Assembly: GCF_014839805.1 (NCBI RefSeq)
Contig: NC_051139.1
Coordinates: 2,542,001-2,606,000, forward strand
DNA: 64,000 bases
Reading direction: 5' to 3'
Origin: Manduca sexta
Taxonomy: Eukaryota; Arthropoda; Insecta; Lepidoptera; Sphingidae
The notes under the pieces were generated by a model that was not told where the DNA came from, searched no databases, and worked only from the letters and a program-made list of their open reading frames with translations. Shown piece after piece: positions 25,464 to 40,700 of this stretch (position 1 is the stretch's first letter; the number at the start of each line of letters is the position of its first letter). The position numbers were made by a program, and so were the translations under genes.

Positions 25464-28400
25464 TGTTCAGAGTGGTGAAATATAGTTGGAAATAATCCTT
25501 AACTTATCAATAAATATTTTTGAATATAAATAGCGTGATAAATAGATACACCCTAGTCAGCAAGTTCCATAGATAAACGTTTTGACGCTCATACATTTTG
25601 GATAGATTTTAAATAGTGAACTATAAGTTGGGTCTGCGTTGGGATCCAAACTATATATGTATAAGTTAGGCTCGAATATTTTGATTTCTCATTATGATAT
25701 GTATATTATTGAAATACTGTGCGGGGATAATAGCATAAAGAGGCATCATGCATTTTTTAATGTAACACCATATTGGTAACCATAATATTATGACATGTTT
25801 CTACTAATTGTTAATGAAAAGTTATATTCATGATTGGTTAAAAGGCATAGATAAAATCACAGATTAACTAAATGATATACCTAAAACGTTTCTGTGTGGC
25901 ATAATTCAATCGTATAATAATGTAATCCTTAGGAACGCATTTTCTTTTTTTTAAATACCTGTGTATTATAAATGATTTAATAATTTCACTTCGTGGATAC
26001 AATAAATACGCATAAATTATTTTCACGGTACTTCGATGCTTCTAAATTATTTTGACGAATTTTTGCTACAAAACTAGAGTAAGTAGATTAAATCAAATAG
26101 ATGTGATATTTAAAACTCGGCCTAAAAGGTCACATATAGTCTATGTTTCAGGTTTTATTTATGATTTTGGGACATTTGTCCGTATCTTTACTGCTAAACA
26201 AGCCACGTTCCTGTATTCAGAAAGTAAAAATCATTTTTTTTTATATATTAACCATTTTAGACTTCATACTGTGTATCGATTATTCGCGAATTGTATTGTT
26301 TTAATTTTACATTCACAGTCTTCAAAAAGATACAGGACTTCAAAACGGATGATGAGTAACAAGTTTTCACGCAATCTCCTAATATTAAGATTTTATTGAT
26401 TTAATAATTAATAGAGCTGCTTTCATGTATATCCTATTATTATGAGGAGGTACCCGTTTTATTATTTATCACTGTATATATTTCTAACGTTTTAACTTAT
26501 TTTTTTTTTCTTATATTAAAAGTATTATTATCTATATTAATTTAAAGATTGTAATATATTCATTGTCTCTCGAAATAGACCAATTTATTTATTTAATGGA
26601 ATTTTAAATAACATTCTTCGAATCCAATTTTGGAGATTTTTTTTAAATATAATTCAATACATAAAAAGGCATTTATATTTTTAACTTAAATACATTTTCA
26701 TTATATCAGTGCCAATGCATTTAAAGCGATAATATTATGCAATTGCTTCATATATATTAATTATTATTTTTCTAAGTAGGCTGTGTAATGATAAACATAT
26801 TTTGTCGTTAGTTCCTAAGATTTGTAAAATAATTTATTATTTTTATAACGTATCCGATTCGAATAGTATCTTCAGAATAATTTGTGGAGTTAAACAAGTT
26901 ATCTGGGTTTTTTATTAATAGGAAACCAATAAAGGAAGTTCACTTGATGATTCCGACTAAATATCCATGAAATTAGACACGGTAATGGAAATAGAGCGTG
27001 AATTAAAAATACTTATGCTAATTTAATTCGCAACGACTTATGTTTTATTAAGCAAATTCTATCAATCAAAATATAGTAAATTGTAAATGCAATAACAAAA
27101 CAAAACTTTTAATTTTATTTCGGCCTATACTTTTGTGATTTATCCATGAATATAAAGAAAATTTCAAAAAGGAATGTATAGCATAGTTACGGGTATAAAA
27201 CGATTGTCTCCTTCTGTAATGACAATAATTCAAAATAAATATAATTGCTTAAAATATATATAATATGTACAACTAGCCACAAAATTTGCTCAACAAATTT
27301 AAAACTTCGAAACGCTTTTACATATGACTGCAATCGAAATATTTATTTATCTTTATCTAAATTAAAGTAAACTTGAAGTTTATTTTAATGAAGTAAACAT
27401 GAATGTCGATTCGGGGACAAAATTCAAAATTAAAAAGTGATTTGACATTTTGAATTTGTTCAGCTACTTTTGTGGTTGATTGTAACTACCATTTATAAAT
27501 TATACAATATTTTTCGTATTCTAATGATATCATGAAATAATTTGAATTCGGCGTATTTTTTAACAGTATACAACTCATGAAACTTAAAATATGTATTTTC
27601 TACTGATTGCAAGACAATAATATTGTAGTAGTGCAGTATAGAAAATAGCTATGTCTTATATCAACTCGTCTTTTCTAAAGATTTACTAAATGATATTGAT
27701 GAAAATAATATACTATCGACATATTGTGGTTACAGCATACTAATAGGAATTGTGTGCGTCATTTTATTGATTCTTAATAATTGTTCATGCCCATGTGTTT
27801 ATATCCAACATTATTGTTTTCGCTTTAAAAGCTATAAATAAGAGCTTTTTGCATTTCCGCAAAAATCATTCCAATCGATGTTGTATGTAGTTATAGTTAG
27901 TAAGTAATTACTATATTGTAATGTTGAATATAAATGTTCAATAAACGTTCGTTGAGAAATTAACTGTAGTTTTATTTTTGAATACCCGTGTTATAGCTTT
28001 CATGAGAATGAATTTTAAAACTTCTTCGTGGCCTTCTATGCTACATATAGCCTATCTCGATCTTGTATGGAAGTGTGTTTTAGAGTTAGTGGTGTCCTGT
28101 TTATTAGTCCATCAGTGGCAAAAAATGTTTAAGTAACAAAACTAAAATTTTAGCGTTGCTAAATATTGTTAGATAAGTAGATACTTAATTAAATTATATA
28201 AATATTTGAGCAGGTAAATGTAATTTGTAAAATTATACGGTTTCTATAGACTTCATTGTGACTTTAAATCTTATGCACAGAGGGCGCTAATACAAAGAAA
28301 CCGATATTTACTTAATGAACGTTGTATGCGACTCCCATAACTCTGAGGTGTTTGGTTTAACAAACAGAATAAAATAAGCTTTGCTCATATTTTAAATAGA

Positions 28401-28681
28401 GTTGATTATAGCTTGACACTAACTTGACACAAGATTGACGTTTCCATTGTTGATATTTTCGCAGTTGCTACAGCGGTATATTCATTTTTCGTATGAAAAT
28501 GTGTTTGAGATGTGGAAAAGAAAGAAAATTCTTAATTTTTGCTGATTAAAATTATGACGCGTGGATACAAATTTAGTCGAATTGTGGGTAAGCGGCAGTC
28601 GGTAAGATGAAATTCCCATGAAATAGGAAATCAAAATATAAAGCACTTTCGGCATTTTTGTAAAACGACAGTGTGATAAAA
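25464..28681. other. AT-rich interval between FLVCR and RPGRIP1L; possible distal 3'UTR plus promoter region
   Basis: No coding region is supported; the longest open frame (26,052-26,399) starts without ATG and has no recognisable motif. A further AATAAA at 27,940-27,945 is followed by TG/T-rich sequence, a good polyadenylation context, so FLVCR may have a long alternative 3'UTR ending near 27,965. The RPGRIP1L start site should lie between about 28,000 and 28,680. I looked for an RFX X-box, expected of ciliary genes, and saw no convincing one. Confidence 0.4.
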
Positions 28682-28754
28682 ATGAATCACAATAATAAAG
28701 ATCAAGTAGTGCGTGATATAGTTTGTAGAAGTCACTCGGCGAGGTCTGAAAGAG
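28682..28754 (+). CDS. RPGRIP1L: RPGRIP1L exon 1 (start codon)
   Basis: The first ATG after an in-frame TAA at 28,661 has context aaaATGaat. It encodes MNHNNKDQVVRDIVCRSHSA and continues to SERG. The donor agag|gtttgt is weaker than consensus but gives the right phase for exon 2. Any 5'UTR exon upstream is not identified. Confidence 0.75.
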
Positions 28755-31700
28755 GTTTGTATATTTTTTTCAATTTCTTGAAATTTGTAAGGCACAACAC
28801 AATGACTGGGTTTTATGCCGTTCACCTTACTGATGGTAACCACATAGGTACTGCTAACTTCAAACATATTTATACGCTATGTGTATTCTTTTTCAAATCG
28901 TTTAATAATTAATACTCATTAGTGTTAAATTTTGAAGATCTATACCGTGTCTGCCCATCAAAATTAAATAAGAGAGAGCTTGAGGACCTCTATTTCGCTT
29001 TACTGGAAAACAATTTAGAACTAAAAAGGACTATCAATGGGCAAAGAGACCAGATTAAGACCTTATCAACTAAGGTCCAAAGGATGTCTGCGACACAAAA
29101 GGGCAGCTTTGGCAGAGAATCTCGAGAGTGCTGTTTGACAACCAAGGCTGTTGTTAATGAACAGAAAGATATGTAAGTATGTTATGAGGTGTATTTAGAT
29201 ATTTTGAGTTTTTTGTTTTGTTCAATGCATATAGTTATTATTAAATATTTTAATTCTTATATCTTTGTGTGACGTTGGTATTTGAGGGAAATGAATTTTA
29301 TGAAGATAATTCCACTGATTTTAAGGTGGTGCATTTAGTATAAGAGAAATAAATTGCAAATGTATGAGTCATTTGTTTTGGTATATAATAACATGAAAAA
29401 ATAATACAAAGTTAGTCTACATAATGACTTCAGTTTGGCTGTGTAATACTTTGGCATGAAGACTACTTTTGCATACATTGAAATACTATAGGAATTATAT
29501 AGTATTGGAATTTGTTTTCAGGATAGCAGAGCTGAAAAAGTCAAATGAGCGCATGTCAGAACGCATCCGTCTTCTGAACATGAGGTTGTGTTCAGCCAAG
29601 CAGTTTGTTAAACGCAGCCCCTCACAGTTGACCACACGCTGCATCAAATGTTCCACTCAAACAGCCACTTCACCTAAGTAAGTATATACAGTATTTATTT
29701 TTTATACCTGCAAGGCAAAGTGACCCTTACTGCACCCGAAGGTAAGTGGAGTGGATAAACAAAGAATATTTGAACATGTGAAACAGTTTTCTATGTGTGG
29801 ACATGTTTCTTTTGATTATAAAATACTGTTCTTATTCAATGCCATTATATGTACAAAGAGCTTTGCTAGTCAATTTAAATTTTGTTTATTTAGAATGAAG
29901 ACAATGTTTTATTTTAGTCTGTTTTATTTACAGAAATTCTTCTACAATAGCATTAACAACGAATATAAGTGAGAGCAACCTGAAGACTACCGCTGTGTCC
30001 TGTCATGACCTCGTTGAAAAGTAAGCATATTTAAAACATTTTAGTTTCAAAGTTATTCTAGTATAAAATTCAATGTGCCATTGATGACCTGAAGCAGTTA
30101 GTTGGTTAGTGAGTATTAATAATGATATGAACATTAGATTGTGCAAATTAGATATTAGCATAAAGAACAAAGGCGATCTGTCATAATTTTTTTGCTGGTA
30201 TATTTTTTTTGTGTGTCATGGAAAATATTTTTAAATATAAAGTTTGAATCCCTGAACAATTTGTTTTAAGGTTCACTATTGAGTGAAGCCCAGAAAATAC
30301 ATATTTCAGTTCAAAGTACTATTTGTATAACCATTCTATTTGATAATTTATAGAGATGTGCCATCGACAAGGTCTGTGCAAACTGAAACCAATGAAGAAC
30401 ATAAAAAGTAAGTTACATTACTTAAAGTAAACCAATTAAAATTATATTTCATTGTTTATTTAATTTATTCTGTTTTGACTATATAACTGAATGATATATA
30501 AGATTTGGGACCTTATGCATGGTATAAGTAAAGTTCATTATTGTGAATTTAATTCAGAGAAGACCAAGAAAAACCTTGCGAGGAGAACAAATGTAGAACT
30601 CTGATGGAAGAGTTGAAACAGAAAATAGTTAACTTGCAAGAGGTAAGTGTTGTTTCTAATAAAAAGTTTGGGAGTAATGGCAACTTAATTAGAGTATAAA
30701 ATTGTTTGACATTACACTCTAGATTACCATGTTCTAAGGAATATTAGTTATCTCTAAACATAACATAAAATATATTACCAGAGCTCAATTAAATTGGTGC
30801 CTTTTCTATGACAAGCGCTATCTAGCAACTCTACCTACCCATTCTCTCTAGAGGAATATTATGTTATCAAATATTACTTTTATGTAAATAGTAAAAACTC
30901 TAGGAACTTTCAACGACTCACATGGAGTATTCGTCGCGCATCGGCCGGTTGGAGATGGAGGTATCGTCGCTGCAGGCTCGAGACCGCGAGGGTCAGGAGA
31001 TCGCTTCCCGGCTGACACGGGCAGAAATACGAAACGGTTAGTCCGTAGTTACTACTGTATATAACATTTTCAAGCTGGATCACCGATTACGACAGACCTC
31101 ATTTCTCACACGATGCTTGGTATAAACAGAGGTCTTAGACAAGTTGGAAACGTGTCCATTCTATTTCTATAGTTTTTAATTTTATTCTTTGTTCGCTTTG
31201 ACCACGTGCCTTACGTGAATTTATGTCGTTCCCATACATTTAGTAGGCAAACGAGCAAGCTTTCCGCCTGATGGTAAGCAGCTACGCCGTCCATGGACTT
31301 GAGCAATACCAGAGGCTCGGTCAAGACCGCGAGTCGAGAGACGTGTCCTTTAAGCATCGTTTAAAGGACACGTCATAGCGCAATGGAAAATATCGTTGCA
31401 CAGAGTACATTTCAAAGTATGCGCGTGCGCAGTTTTGTAATTTGCGTTAACAATTGTAGAAAGGCAATTTTGTACTATGAAAATTATGTTACGGATTTTA
31501 TCGTGGTTTTTTCATATTATAATTTTCTCCCGAAGTTTCGAAGACTTCGTTTACCCTGTGGTGTTAAATTATAGTAGTAATCACCCAAATGGACTGAAAG
31601 CCCTGAGACACCTACGATTTTTCTAGAACTTGGTAAATGTTATTTCACTATAGGCGAGTTGGCAATGGAGTTGGCTATAGAAAAGGGGAAGGTGGCGGAG

Positions 31701-34700
31701 TTAGAGACGAGCGTTAAAGCGGCGCAGATGTCCAGCAAGGTGGCAGCCACAATAGAGGGACACCTTGCTACTATCAATGTGAGTCTAAAAAAATATGATC
31801 TCCATACAAATTTAAAGATGTTGCCATTGTACATTAACTGACCATCTTCACGTGCTCGGATTCAGATAGGAATACTGATAAACTATGCCTATTTAAAAAG
31901 CGGCGATAGCCTAGTTGGGTGTGGAACGGACTGCCGAGACGAATGTCCGCAGGTTCAAATCCCAAGGGCACACACCTCTGACTTTTCTAAATTCATGTGT
32001 GTATTCTTTGTGAATTTATCGTTCGCTTTAACGGTGAAGTAAAACATCGTGAGGAAACCTGCACATCTGAGAAGTTCTCTATAGGAATTCCGAAGGTGTG
32101 TGAAGTCTACCAATCCGCACTAGGCCAGCGTGGTGGACTAAGGCCTAATCCCTCTCAGTAGTAGAGAAGGCCCGTGCCCAACAGTGGGCAAGTATATAAT
32201 ACAGGGCTGATATTATTATTATATATTCCTATTTCAACGAAAACACTTTACTTATATATCTGCCTCCTAAGAAATTTTATAGCAGAAATCCTTCTATATC
32301 CCTTTATATTTGTAACTCGAATGACCGGATTGTTCGAGCGTCGCCATTACCTCGCAGGAAACTAACTTTTATTCTAAAATGTAAACTATTCATTATTACG
32401 TCAGTTTTTTTTGAGAGTGGTACCAGACAGTTGCGCTATTTGCTTTTTTGGTTATAGCAAGCAAGACGCGAGTCGTACTGTCGACCTCCATTATGTTCCC
32501 CGTGCTGTCCAGCAGAGTGGGAGGAACGGTCTCCGAGGGTATGTTGGTTATTTATTTTTAAAGGAATTTAGTTCAATATAGCCTCGTCCCGTATCATAAC
32601 ACGTAATATGAATGCGGAAAGTGGGTCCATAAGTTGCGCCTCTGCCTAGCCTTTCGGGGATTAAAAGCGTGTGCGTACATGCGCGAGCGCGTGCGTGTCT
32701 GTGTACAAAGAAATTATGAATTCAGTGCCAATCTCTAAGAAATGAAGAAGCCGGAAGGACTATTTATTGTGTCTGGTTTTTTTTTTGCCATAGCCTGTTT
32801 CGGTGGCGTAGTTGTATTGTGTGTACGGTACGATTACTGCGCTTTACATTCCCGGCTTCCAATCCCGGGCCGTGCATCCATATTAGGTTTTTCTCTCAGT
32901 GTCAGCCTGGAGTTTTGAATTTGAGTCCGATATGGCGATAGGCTTGCTCACTATCACACCATGAAACGAAACACACGTAGCGGAGTTGCACCACTGCCCA
33001 CCCTCAAGGGGAGTGTATGTCAAGTTCCCGTAAGGGTGTGTAAGTCATTATAGCTTTTACCATTACAAAATTAGTTGCAGGCGCTGGAGTCGACGCCTAC
33101 GAAAGCCGTGAGCTCTGTCGAGTTCAGACTCGACAATTACGATATTAAACCTGCTAAAAACTCAGACGATTCGGGTTATACCGATGCCAATAAGAGCACT
33201 GAAATGTCTGATGAAAAGGTAGGATTTCATTTGAATAAGTGTTGATGTTTGTTTAAGTGAGGCGACGAGAAAGTAACTTGTCTAGTAAACGTTACGCCTG
33301 CCCATAAATAATAGCAACACCAACCAGCACTTTTGATTATGAAGCACTAGTCATTATATTACATTTGTTTCTATATTGACAAGATTAAAGGCTGAATTTT
33401 AAATATTTTCCCGGTATAAATCATAAATTATTATTATCCTTCAAATAAATTATAACCTAACTATGTAGATGAATTAATCAATTGAATTATTTAATTCGTT
33501 CAAATGTTATTTTTAATTTGTGTATTTTGTATATTTCATTGCGAAGATCTCATTTAAAAGCGATACACAATTGCAGGGTCTAAACAAAATTAACCAGGAG
33601 TTGATGAAAAAAATTGTAGAATTACAAACACAATTGGATCAGATCCAAGTTACTGCTGTAAGTATAAGTTTTAACCTGTCCTATTTACTCTGGACCTTGT
33701 TTACGCTGGTCTTTATTTACCCTTGCTTACCCTGGCTAATGTCAAAGCTCATTTACCTGTTCCGTCAATTCTTTCTGGTCAGTGGCTTTACCAGACTGTT
33801 AGAAAAGAAATGTGAATCGAATTATGGTTCTATGGTAATGTATGTAAGACTCTATTTTCTTTGCACAGGCTGAATCACTTAACTGATTTATATGAAAAGG
33901 TGTTATGTTAGGCACTAATGGTGTTATAAGTAATATAATTTTACACCGATCAAACAAAAGTATAGATTCTAGTATAGATAGATAAATAGTTCTAAATAAG
34001 TAGTTTTGATGGTAAAGGTTCGTTGGTTTACAGACCGGTGAATCTATAAAGGATGAAAAATCTTCCGAACAACCACTTAAATCAGATGAATTGGTAAATG
34101 GAAAATTGATCGAACCATTATCAGTGTTTGTAAAAAACGAAGGCTTCGTTATAATAGAGCCTGTTAAAGATGATATAATTACGGAGGTAATACTGTAAAA
34201 TACGTCATATAGCTTTCACCTAGCTATGACGTATCCAGCTTCATCATCAATTAATTATACTCTTACGTAGAATTTGTATAGAGTAACGTATCAAATATTT
34301 CGCACAATACCATGCTTAATTAAATTAATTGACGCCTCCATGTGCGTTACATACTCTACCAAATCTCCATAATGACGGTTATTTCATTTTATACATTATC
34401 ATTATCATAAGTTTTCGGAAGACCACTGGTGGACATACGCTTCCTCTAAGGTTGTACAGACGGACAAAACCCGCCTGCTTCCATATCGACGGTTGAAAGG
34501 CGAATTGATTTAAATGACACTAAGTTTTATCCATATTTCAAATCAGCACTTTTTTCTATGTTATTTTAAGTTAGATAATTTTTTTTCAAAAAAAATATGT
34601 CGTTAAATCAATTAGCCTTTCAAACCTCGATATAGTTTAAAAATAGTTTTTTTAAGTTTTGCATTGTAGCAGTCTGCTTATTTCATGCTAAGAGCTATGG

Positions 34701-37700
34701 TTACCTTTAACAGCATCATCTCTTAATTAGAATTATGAGGCACTTCATAAGACTTCACCGTAATTATTATCATGATATTTTTACCTAATGCCTCAGTGGC
34801 GTAGTTAGTTTAGTACGACTGCATTGCTTAGGTCTCGGGTTTGATTCCCTGGTCGGGCTGATATTGGGTTTTTCTACTCAGTCAGCCTGGAGTCTGGAAT
34901 TTGTGCCCGATGGCACTAATACGCACAGGGAAAAGTGGGTGCACCGTTGCGCTTCTGCCTACCCTCTAGGGGGCAAAAAGCGTAAGTGTGTGTGAGATAT
35001 ATTTCGTTTCACTGGCATTCATTTTACAATATTCAAACGTTTACCCACAAAAAATACGGTGGTACTTTTCTAGAAAGAATTTTAGTATAAGAATGGATGA
35101 AAGTAAGAAAAGGATGGAATCTATTAAACTACTTATTTAAACTTCAATAATTTCAGCGATCGGTTAAGGTAGAGGATATTAAAAAAAATGAACTCAACAG
35201 CGAACAATCTACAACAAACGCACTAAACATTGTCAATGAACAGAGTTCTACGATAATTCCTGTGGCTAAATATCCTCTGGTTTGGCTGAGCGACGGCCAG
35301 AAGAATTTAGAAGATACTGATGAGTAAGTACAAAGGGGCAACCAGCCTGCGTATATCCCGTTCTAACAGGCCGGCGTAATTGTGTCGACTGCCGAGGGGT
35401 AATTATCCCTCATCATTCGACATCCTATTGGGTCACTTTGCCATGCCTGTATGAAAAAATGACAATTTATATTGCAATACGTGCACAAGTACTACTGTGA
35501 CAATGTATTGCAAATGCCAATAAGGTATAACGTTTCTTCGATCTAAATGGACCATTAATATTTGATTTAAATTGACTGTTTTTAAAAGAAATTACATTTG
35601 TTATTAATAGTTTAATTCTTGCTCAACAATATCTCAAAAGAACACTTCCTTTACTAATACTAACTTTTATACTATCGTTCATAAATAAAAATTGATTTCA
35701 AATGTTTATACTCGTTATTGAAGGGGATCGTACACGATACAACCAAGTGACAAGCCTCCAACACCAGAAGCAAAACCAGATACTCCAGAACCTGCAAAAG
35801 ATGATCACAATAAATATCAAATACCAGGGCCCATAGCATCTGATACTAATAAAGCTAACAAACATGTCAGAAGACAGAGTATTGATAAAGGAACCATTTC
35901 TAGAAGCAAAGAATGTCAGAATGAAGTTGAGAAAGATAGTAATACGCAAGTACAATGTTCTTCAGCGAAGAATACTCAAGAAGAAGACAAAACTGCAGTC
36001 AACTTTATTAGTAATGGTAAAGATATTCAGGATGTTGACAACGTTTCAGTGAAATTCATTGATGACAAGACCAAGAAGGATTCCATAGAAATAATGAAAC
36101 AGAGACTTACAAATAAATCTTCTAGAACTGGCAAAAGTATAGACATGCCATTGATTGCAGAGAATAGATTGCCAGAGAATAATCAAGATCATTCATTGAC
36201 TAATTATTACGTGGATCCTACGAAATCCAACCGCATACTGAGTATGGAACAAAGTCGAAATTTGCCAGAGAAAAAGGACACGCTAGGTGAGATTTTAATT
36301 TGATTTTCAATTATATCAGATTTATCTAAACAAATAAGTACAGATATAAATGTTCTGTTGAGAGGTATACTTCAAAGAAATTTATTTAAAGACAATTTGC
36401 TTTTAGTTCTATGTAGTAAGTGATTGCGGATGTTCCCAAATTGTCTTCCCTTCAACAGCCTATGGACTTTTAGTATTCCCGAGTAATGAGCATTTTCCAT
36501 CAAGTGACCCATTTACAAAAAAAAAAATAAATAAGAAAAATAACTCATTATTGAACTATGTCATACTGACTTCATTCGAAAATTTCGTATATATCCCCGT
36601 GCCGACGTCAGCATGAAACGTCCAAAGAATGAGTAACTCCCCCTGGCTAGTGTCCGGTGCCCTGACGGCGGGCGAGCCGCTGGAGGCGTGCGTGCGCAGG
36701 CGCAGCGCGTGCGCGTGCGTGTGCGCGGGCGGGCGCGCGCGCTGCTCTGTAGCCTTCGCGGATGTCGACACCCGCACTCGCTGCCACTGCAGGCGTCCGG
36801 AATGTGAACAGTTGACAATGTATTCCATCGGTACATGGTTTCTTGTTTATGTAGATATTGGTGTTACTAAAGTATGGCAGCGTGCAATTACTGCGAGTAA
36901 CAGCAGGATAAATATTTATGTGACCACATTTATTTTAAATTTTGTAATCGTGAACATCTGTACGGACACTTATTTTTAAATTCGTATAGTGTAGTTATAT
37001 CTTAGTGTTTCTCCAGCAATAGGTATGGGGGCGTTTAGTGCCTATTCCGGAGCTGTCATTGTTTAAAAGCCGCTTGTGTTTAAAATATTAAGTCTAAAAT
37101 ATCTCATTACTATCTAGAACAGTATTAACAGTAAATAATTGACTATAAACGGTTAAAACAATTCCAGGTACCCAAATGGACTACCAAGCGGCAGTAGAGA
37201 GCTATCCCTCGTACAAGCCGCCAGTGGTTGACGTGCCCGCCACGTACACCGTGCAGTCCGAGGGCCGCACCTCCCGCGCCAGCGAGAAGGACACCGACCA
37301 CGAGATATCCGCCATGACTGATCTGTCCACAGAGAGAGGAGGTATGGAAAAAACCTTTGTTGTCCACCATTAGGTATTTTTTTGTTTAGGACCCCGCAAT
37401 CAACACCGGGGAAATCCGCGAATGAAATACTTGAATCCCCCGGCTTAGCGACTGCAGGGTCCTGGAGGAAAGTAGGGAGGGGATAGGTGAGAAGGAAGTG
37501 TGGGAGAAGGACAAGCAAACCTCTTAGAATGGGAGGAGGGAAGAGGGCTAGGAACTGTTTGCATTCATAGGCTTCAATGTAAATTGGTAACCATGAGGTA
37601 TACACAGTTAAGTGTGTGTCTAAGGCTGCGATAAATGTCCCCTCGTGCATGGGCGTACATTCGGTGTGAAGGCCGACTTCACATGAATTGCTTCCGGAGG

Positions 37701-40700
37701 GGAGGGGGTGTAGTTGGTGACGTCATAAGCTTATAGGATATTCCAGATATTTATGAAGTAAAACTTCTTTACGCACGCCTGACTGGGAGTAAGCTGGTGA
37801 ATGCATGACGAGAGAGTTACTAAAAGTGTAATTGAGCGAGGCGAACGGAAGTTGAGAGGGAGATATAAGTTAGTGAAGATAGAAAGAAAGAGCGTTACGT
37901 TTCGTATGTTACTGTAGGGGCAATAGTGCGCGCACACATTTTTCTCTCTCTGTCTTTCTCTTATAGCTAGCTACGTTTGGTATATCTAAGAGGACAGTGT
38001 TTGTTTATCAATGGAGATTACTTCCTTCCGATATTATCCCTAATCCTACATTAAAATATAATTGTGTACAGGAACAAGTCCGTCGCCGCTGTCTCCGGGC
38101 GAGGACAAGCCTCCGAGCGGCTCGCGGTCCCACTCCGCGCCCACCACCGACTACGGCACGCTCAGCGAGGGGGAACTACCCACTGTGGCGAGAGGTACAC
38201 AAACAACTATCCTACTTATTACATACATACATAGTGTCACGCTTCTATCTCGTAGAGGTAGGCAGAGACTATGGATTGCCACTTTGCACAATTCTGGCAT
38301 ACTTCTCGCGTTTCCTCCACCTTCATTAATCTTTTGATGCATACCCTCCGGTTCCGGGTACTTTTGACCTGGCCTATACTGAGAATATCAGATATCTGAC
38401 ATTCGAAGGTGCGGTCGACTCCCACCGGCTCTTCCATCCACATTCGCCTTATAAACCCTCTTTGTCAGTCTCTTATCATCCATCCTCTCCAAATGTCCAA
38501 ACCACCTTAGCATACCCTTTTCAATTTTTGTAACTATATCCTCTGTCACTCCACACATATCCATGACCGTAGTATTCCCCACTCTATCATACTTATGAAT
38601 TCTTATCTTACTTTTTTATATGGGCACACCAATGCTACCCCACCACACCTGATGGTAAGTGGAGTGGGTTCCAATAGAATGTCGACTGGCGAGAGACGAT
38701 TACTCCTCAGCAGTCGACACAATTATGCCGGCCTGTTGGAACAAATATACACAGGCTGATCCCGGAACGCGACACTTACGTGGGTCACTATGGCGGGTTT
38801 TAATATCTCGTGTACTTTGGTCGCTATCCGGGAGTTTATAAAATATATCCTACCACCAGCAATATCTTATTATACTCTAATAAAAATGCGAATATTTGTC
38901 AAGGATGGATTTGTTTGGATGTTTATCAGAAAATGTGTTTACCGCTGAACGGATTTGGATGTAATTTGGCAGACGGATAGACCATGTTCTGAATAAACAT
39001 ATAGATGGCGCTTACAGCCCGGTAATTTGCTCGAATAAATATTCAATTTTTATGTAATTTTTTAAGTAGATGGCGAAAGTGTCTCGGTTTTTGTAGCGGG
39101 ACGGCTTTACATGCTTGTGAAGCCGCGAGCAAAACCTAGTATATCGATAAATGACAGAACATAACTTACCATTTTTATTCTTTTATTCAACCAGTCTTTT
39201 TAACTATTAAATTAAACGACTTGAAGAAAGAACGCAGCCTATATGAAGTTATTCTAAAATTATATTATTAAACTTTTTTACAGCGAGAAAATTATCTGTC
39301 GGAGAACGACCCATGACCGACATCACGAAGTAAGTAATGTAATTATATTGTAAAAATCAAAGTACATTTTGTACTAAACTAAGTATCATTAGCGATACGA
39401 AAATATAATTAAAAAAAACTAAGTCCTATTTTGTTTTAGTACCTTAGCTATGAATCTTACCTATAGACCTAAATAATCTAATATAATTACATATTTTATG
39501 CTATATTTAATTTAATAGTGTATTTTTGTTCGTTTTAATTATTTATTTTTTTTTCTTTTTATTTATATTTGTTGTAGTATAGCTTAATTTTTAGATCTTG
39601 TTTCATTTTATTTAATTGTAATAATGCTTTGTTACTTATAATTTGAATTGTCGTTTGCATCTATAATTGTATAAGTAGCATTTGATCAAAAAGCTGTTGT
39701 AATCTATGCTATTGTTAAGGTTTGATGGTGTTACTTAGTTGATGCAACTTTAATAATAAATAATAAATAATAATAATAATAATATATGTTTTAATGATAT
39801 AGTACATCGTATTTCAAATCCCTTACTTTGACATGACAATCCATCCAAAGGTCTAAAAGAAATCGCCGTTTGTGATAAGACCATTTGTACTTTCCGTTTG
39901 TTCATATTCTCTATTGAATATTTACTTTGCTATACTACTTGATGTTTAAAGAAATAAATATTTTGCCACCAGCGGTGCTCATCGAAAGTTCTCCCAGCAA
40001 AATATGGAGGAAGCCTTACACGCCATCACCGAGGAACTCGCGCGCTGCAAACAGCTGCTGCACCAACAGAGGCAGCACCAGGTCCAACGACTCTCCACTT
40101 TCACGTAGACAAGTATCGAACGCAAGGGAAAACATTTCAAAATGGTGGCTGATGTTCTGTTAGACCCATGATACATACGAATAGAGATTTACGAATAATA
40201 AATTATATAAAAAAAAATATCGAAAAAATTACCTTATATTAGATATGTTTTTTTTTATAAAGGATGTTTAATTATCCTTTATAAAAAAAAAAACATATCA
40301 TGCAAATCGGTTCTCTAAACATAGAGAAATCTGTATGAATACATAAAAAATACAAATACATGAATTGAAAACATCACACTATTTCTGAAATCGTTTAATA
40401 AAATGATTAATTAATAATTTCCAACATATTAATTTGTCGTATTAGACGTTAATTGCAATTCGTGAGATACAGGGTGTAAAGAAAATTACATAATTATCTA
40501 GATCACATTGTTATAGGATAATTTAGTATCGTATGTAACGTTATTCTAATTGATATTTCGTTATGACGTTATGTTTGTTGTTTCTTTTACCTGTGCATTT
40601 TCTGCACTGTCGAAAAGTGACTTTATTCCATGCCCACTAAAGTCGCTCTTAAAGGGCTGCCCGCCGCTTATAAGTTGACAGTCAAATGATATTCAAATTA

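Noticed and set aside
26052..26399. 115-codon frame between the two genes
   Set aside because: It lacks an ATG start, is AT-rich and has no motif; it lies in likely 3'UTR or intergenic DNA.
28000..28681. RFX X-box upstream of RPGRIP1L
   Set aside because: GTTGCTACAGCGG near 28,465 has only a half-site; the second half does not fit the consensus.
33658..33873. Hydrophobic, membrane-like extension of exon 11 (LLWTLFTLVFIYP)
   Set aside because: It is read-through into intron 11 past a consensus donor; exon 12 continues the linker in frame.
37153..37650. 165-codon minus-strand open frame
   Set aside because: It overlaps the antisense of RPGRIP1L exon 15, whose plus-strand phase and splice sites are well supported. 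The upstream part has no recognised motif.
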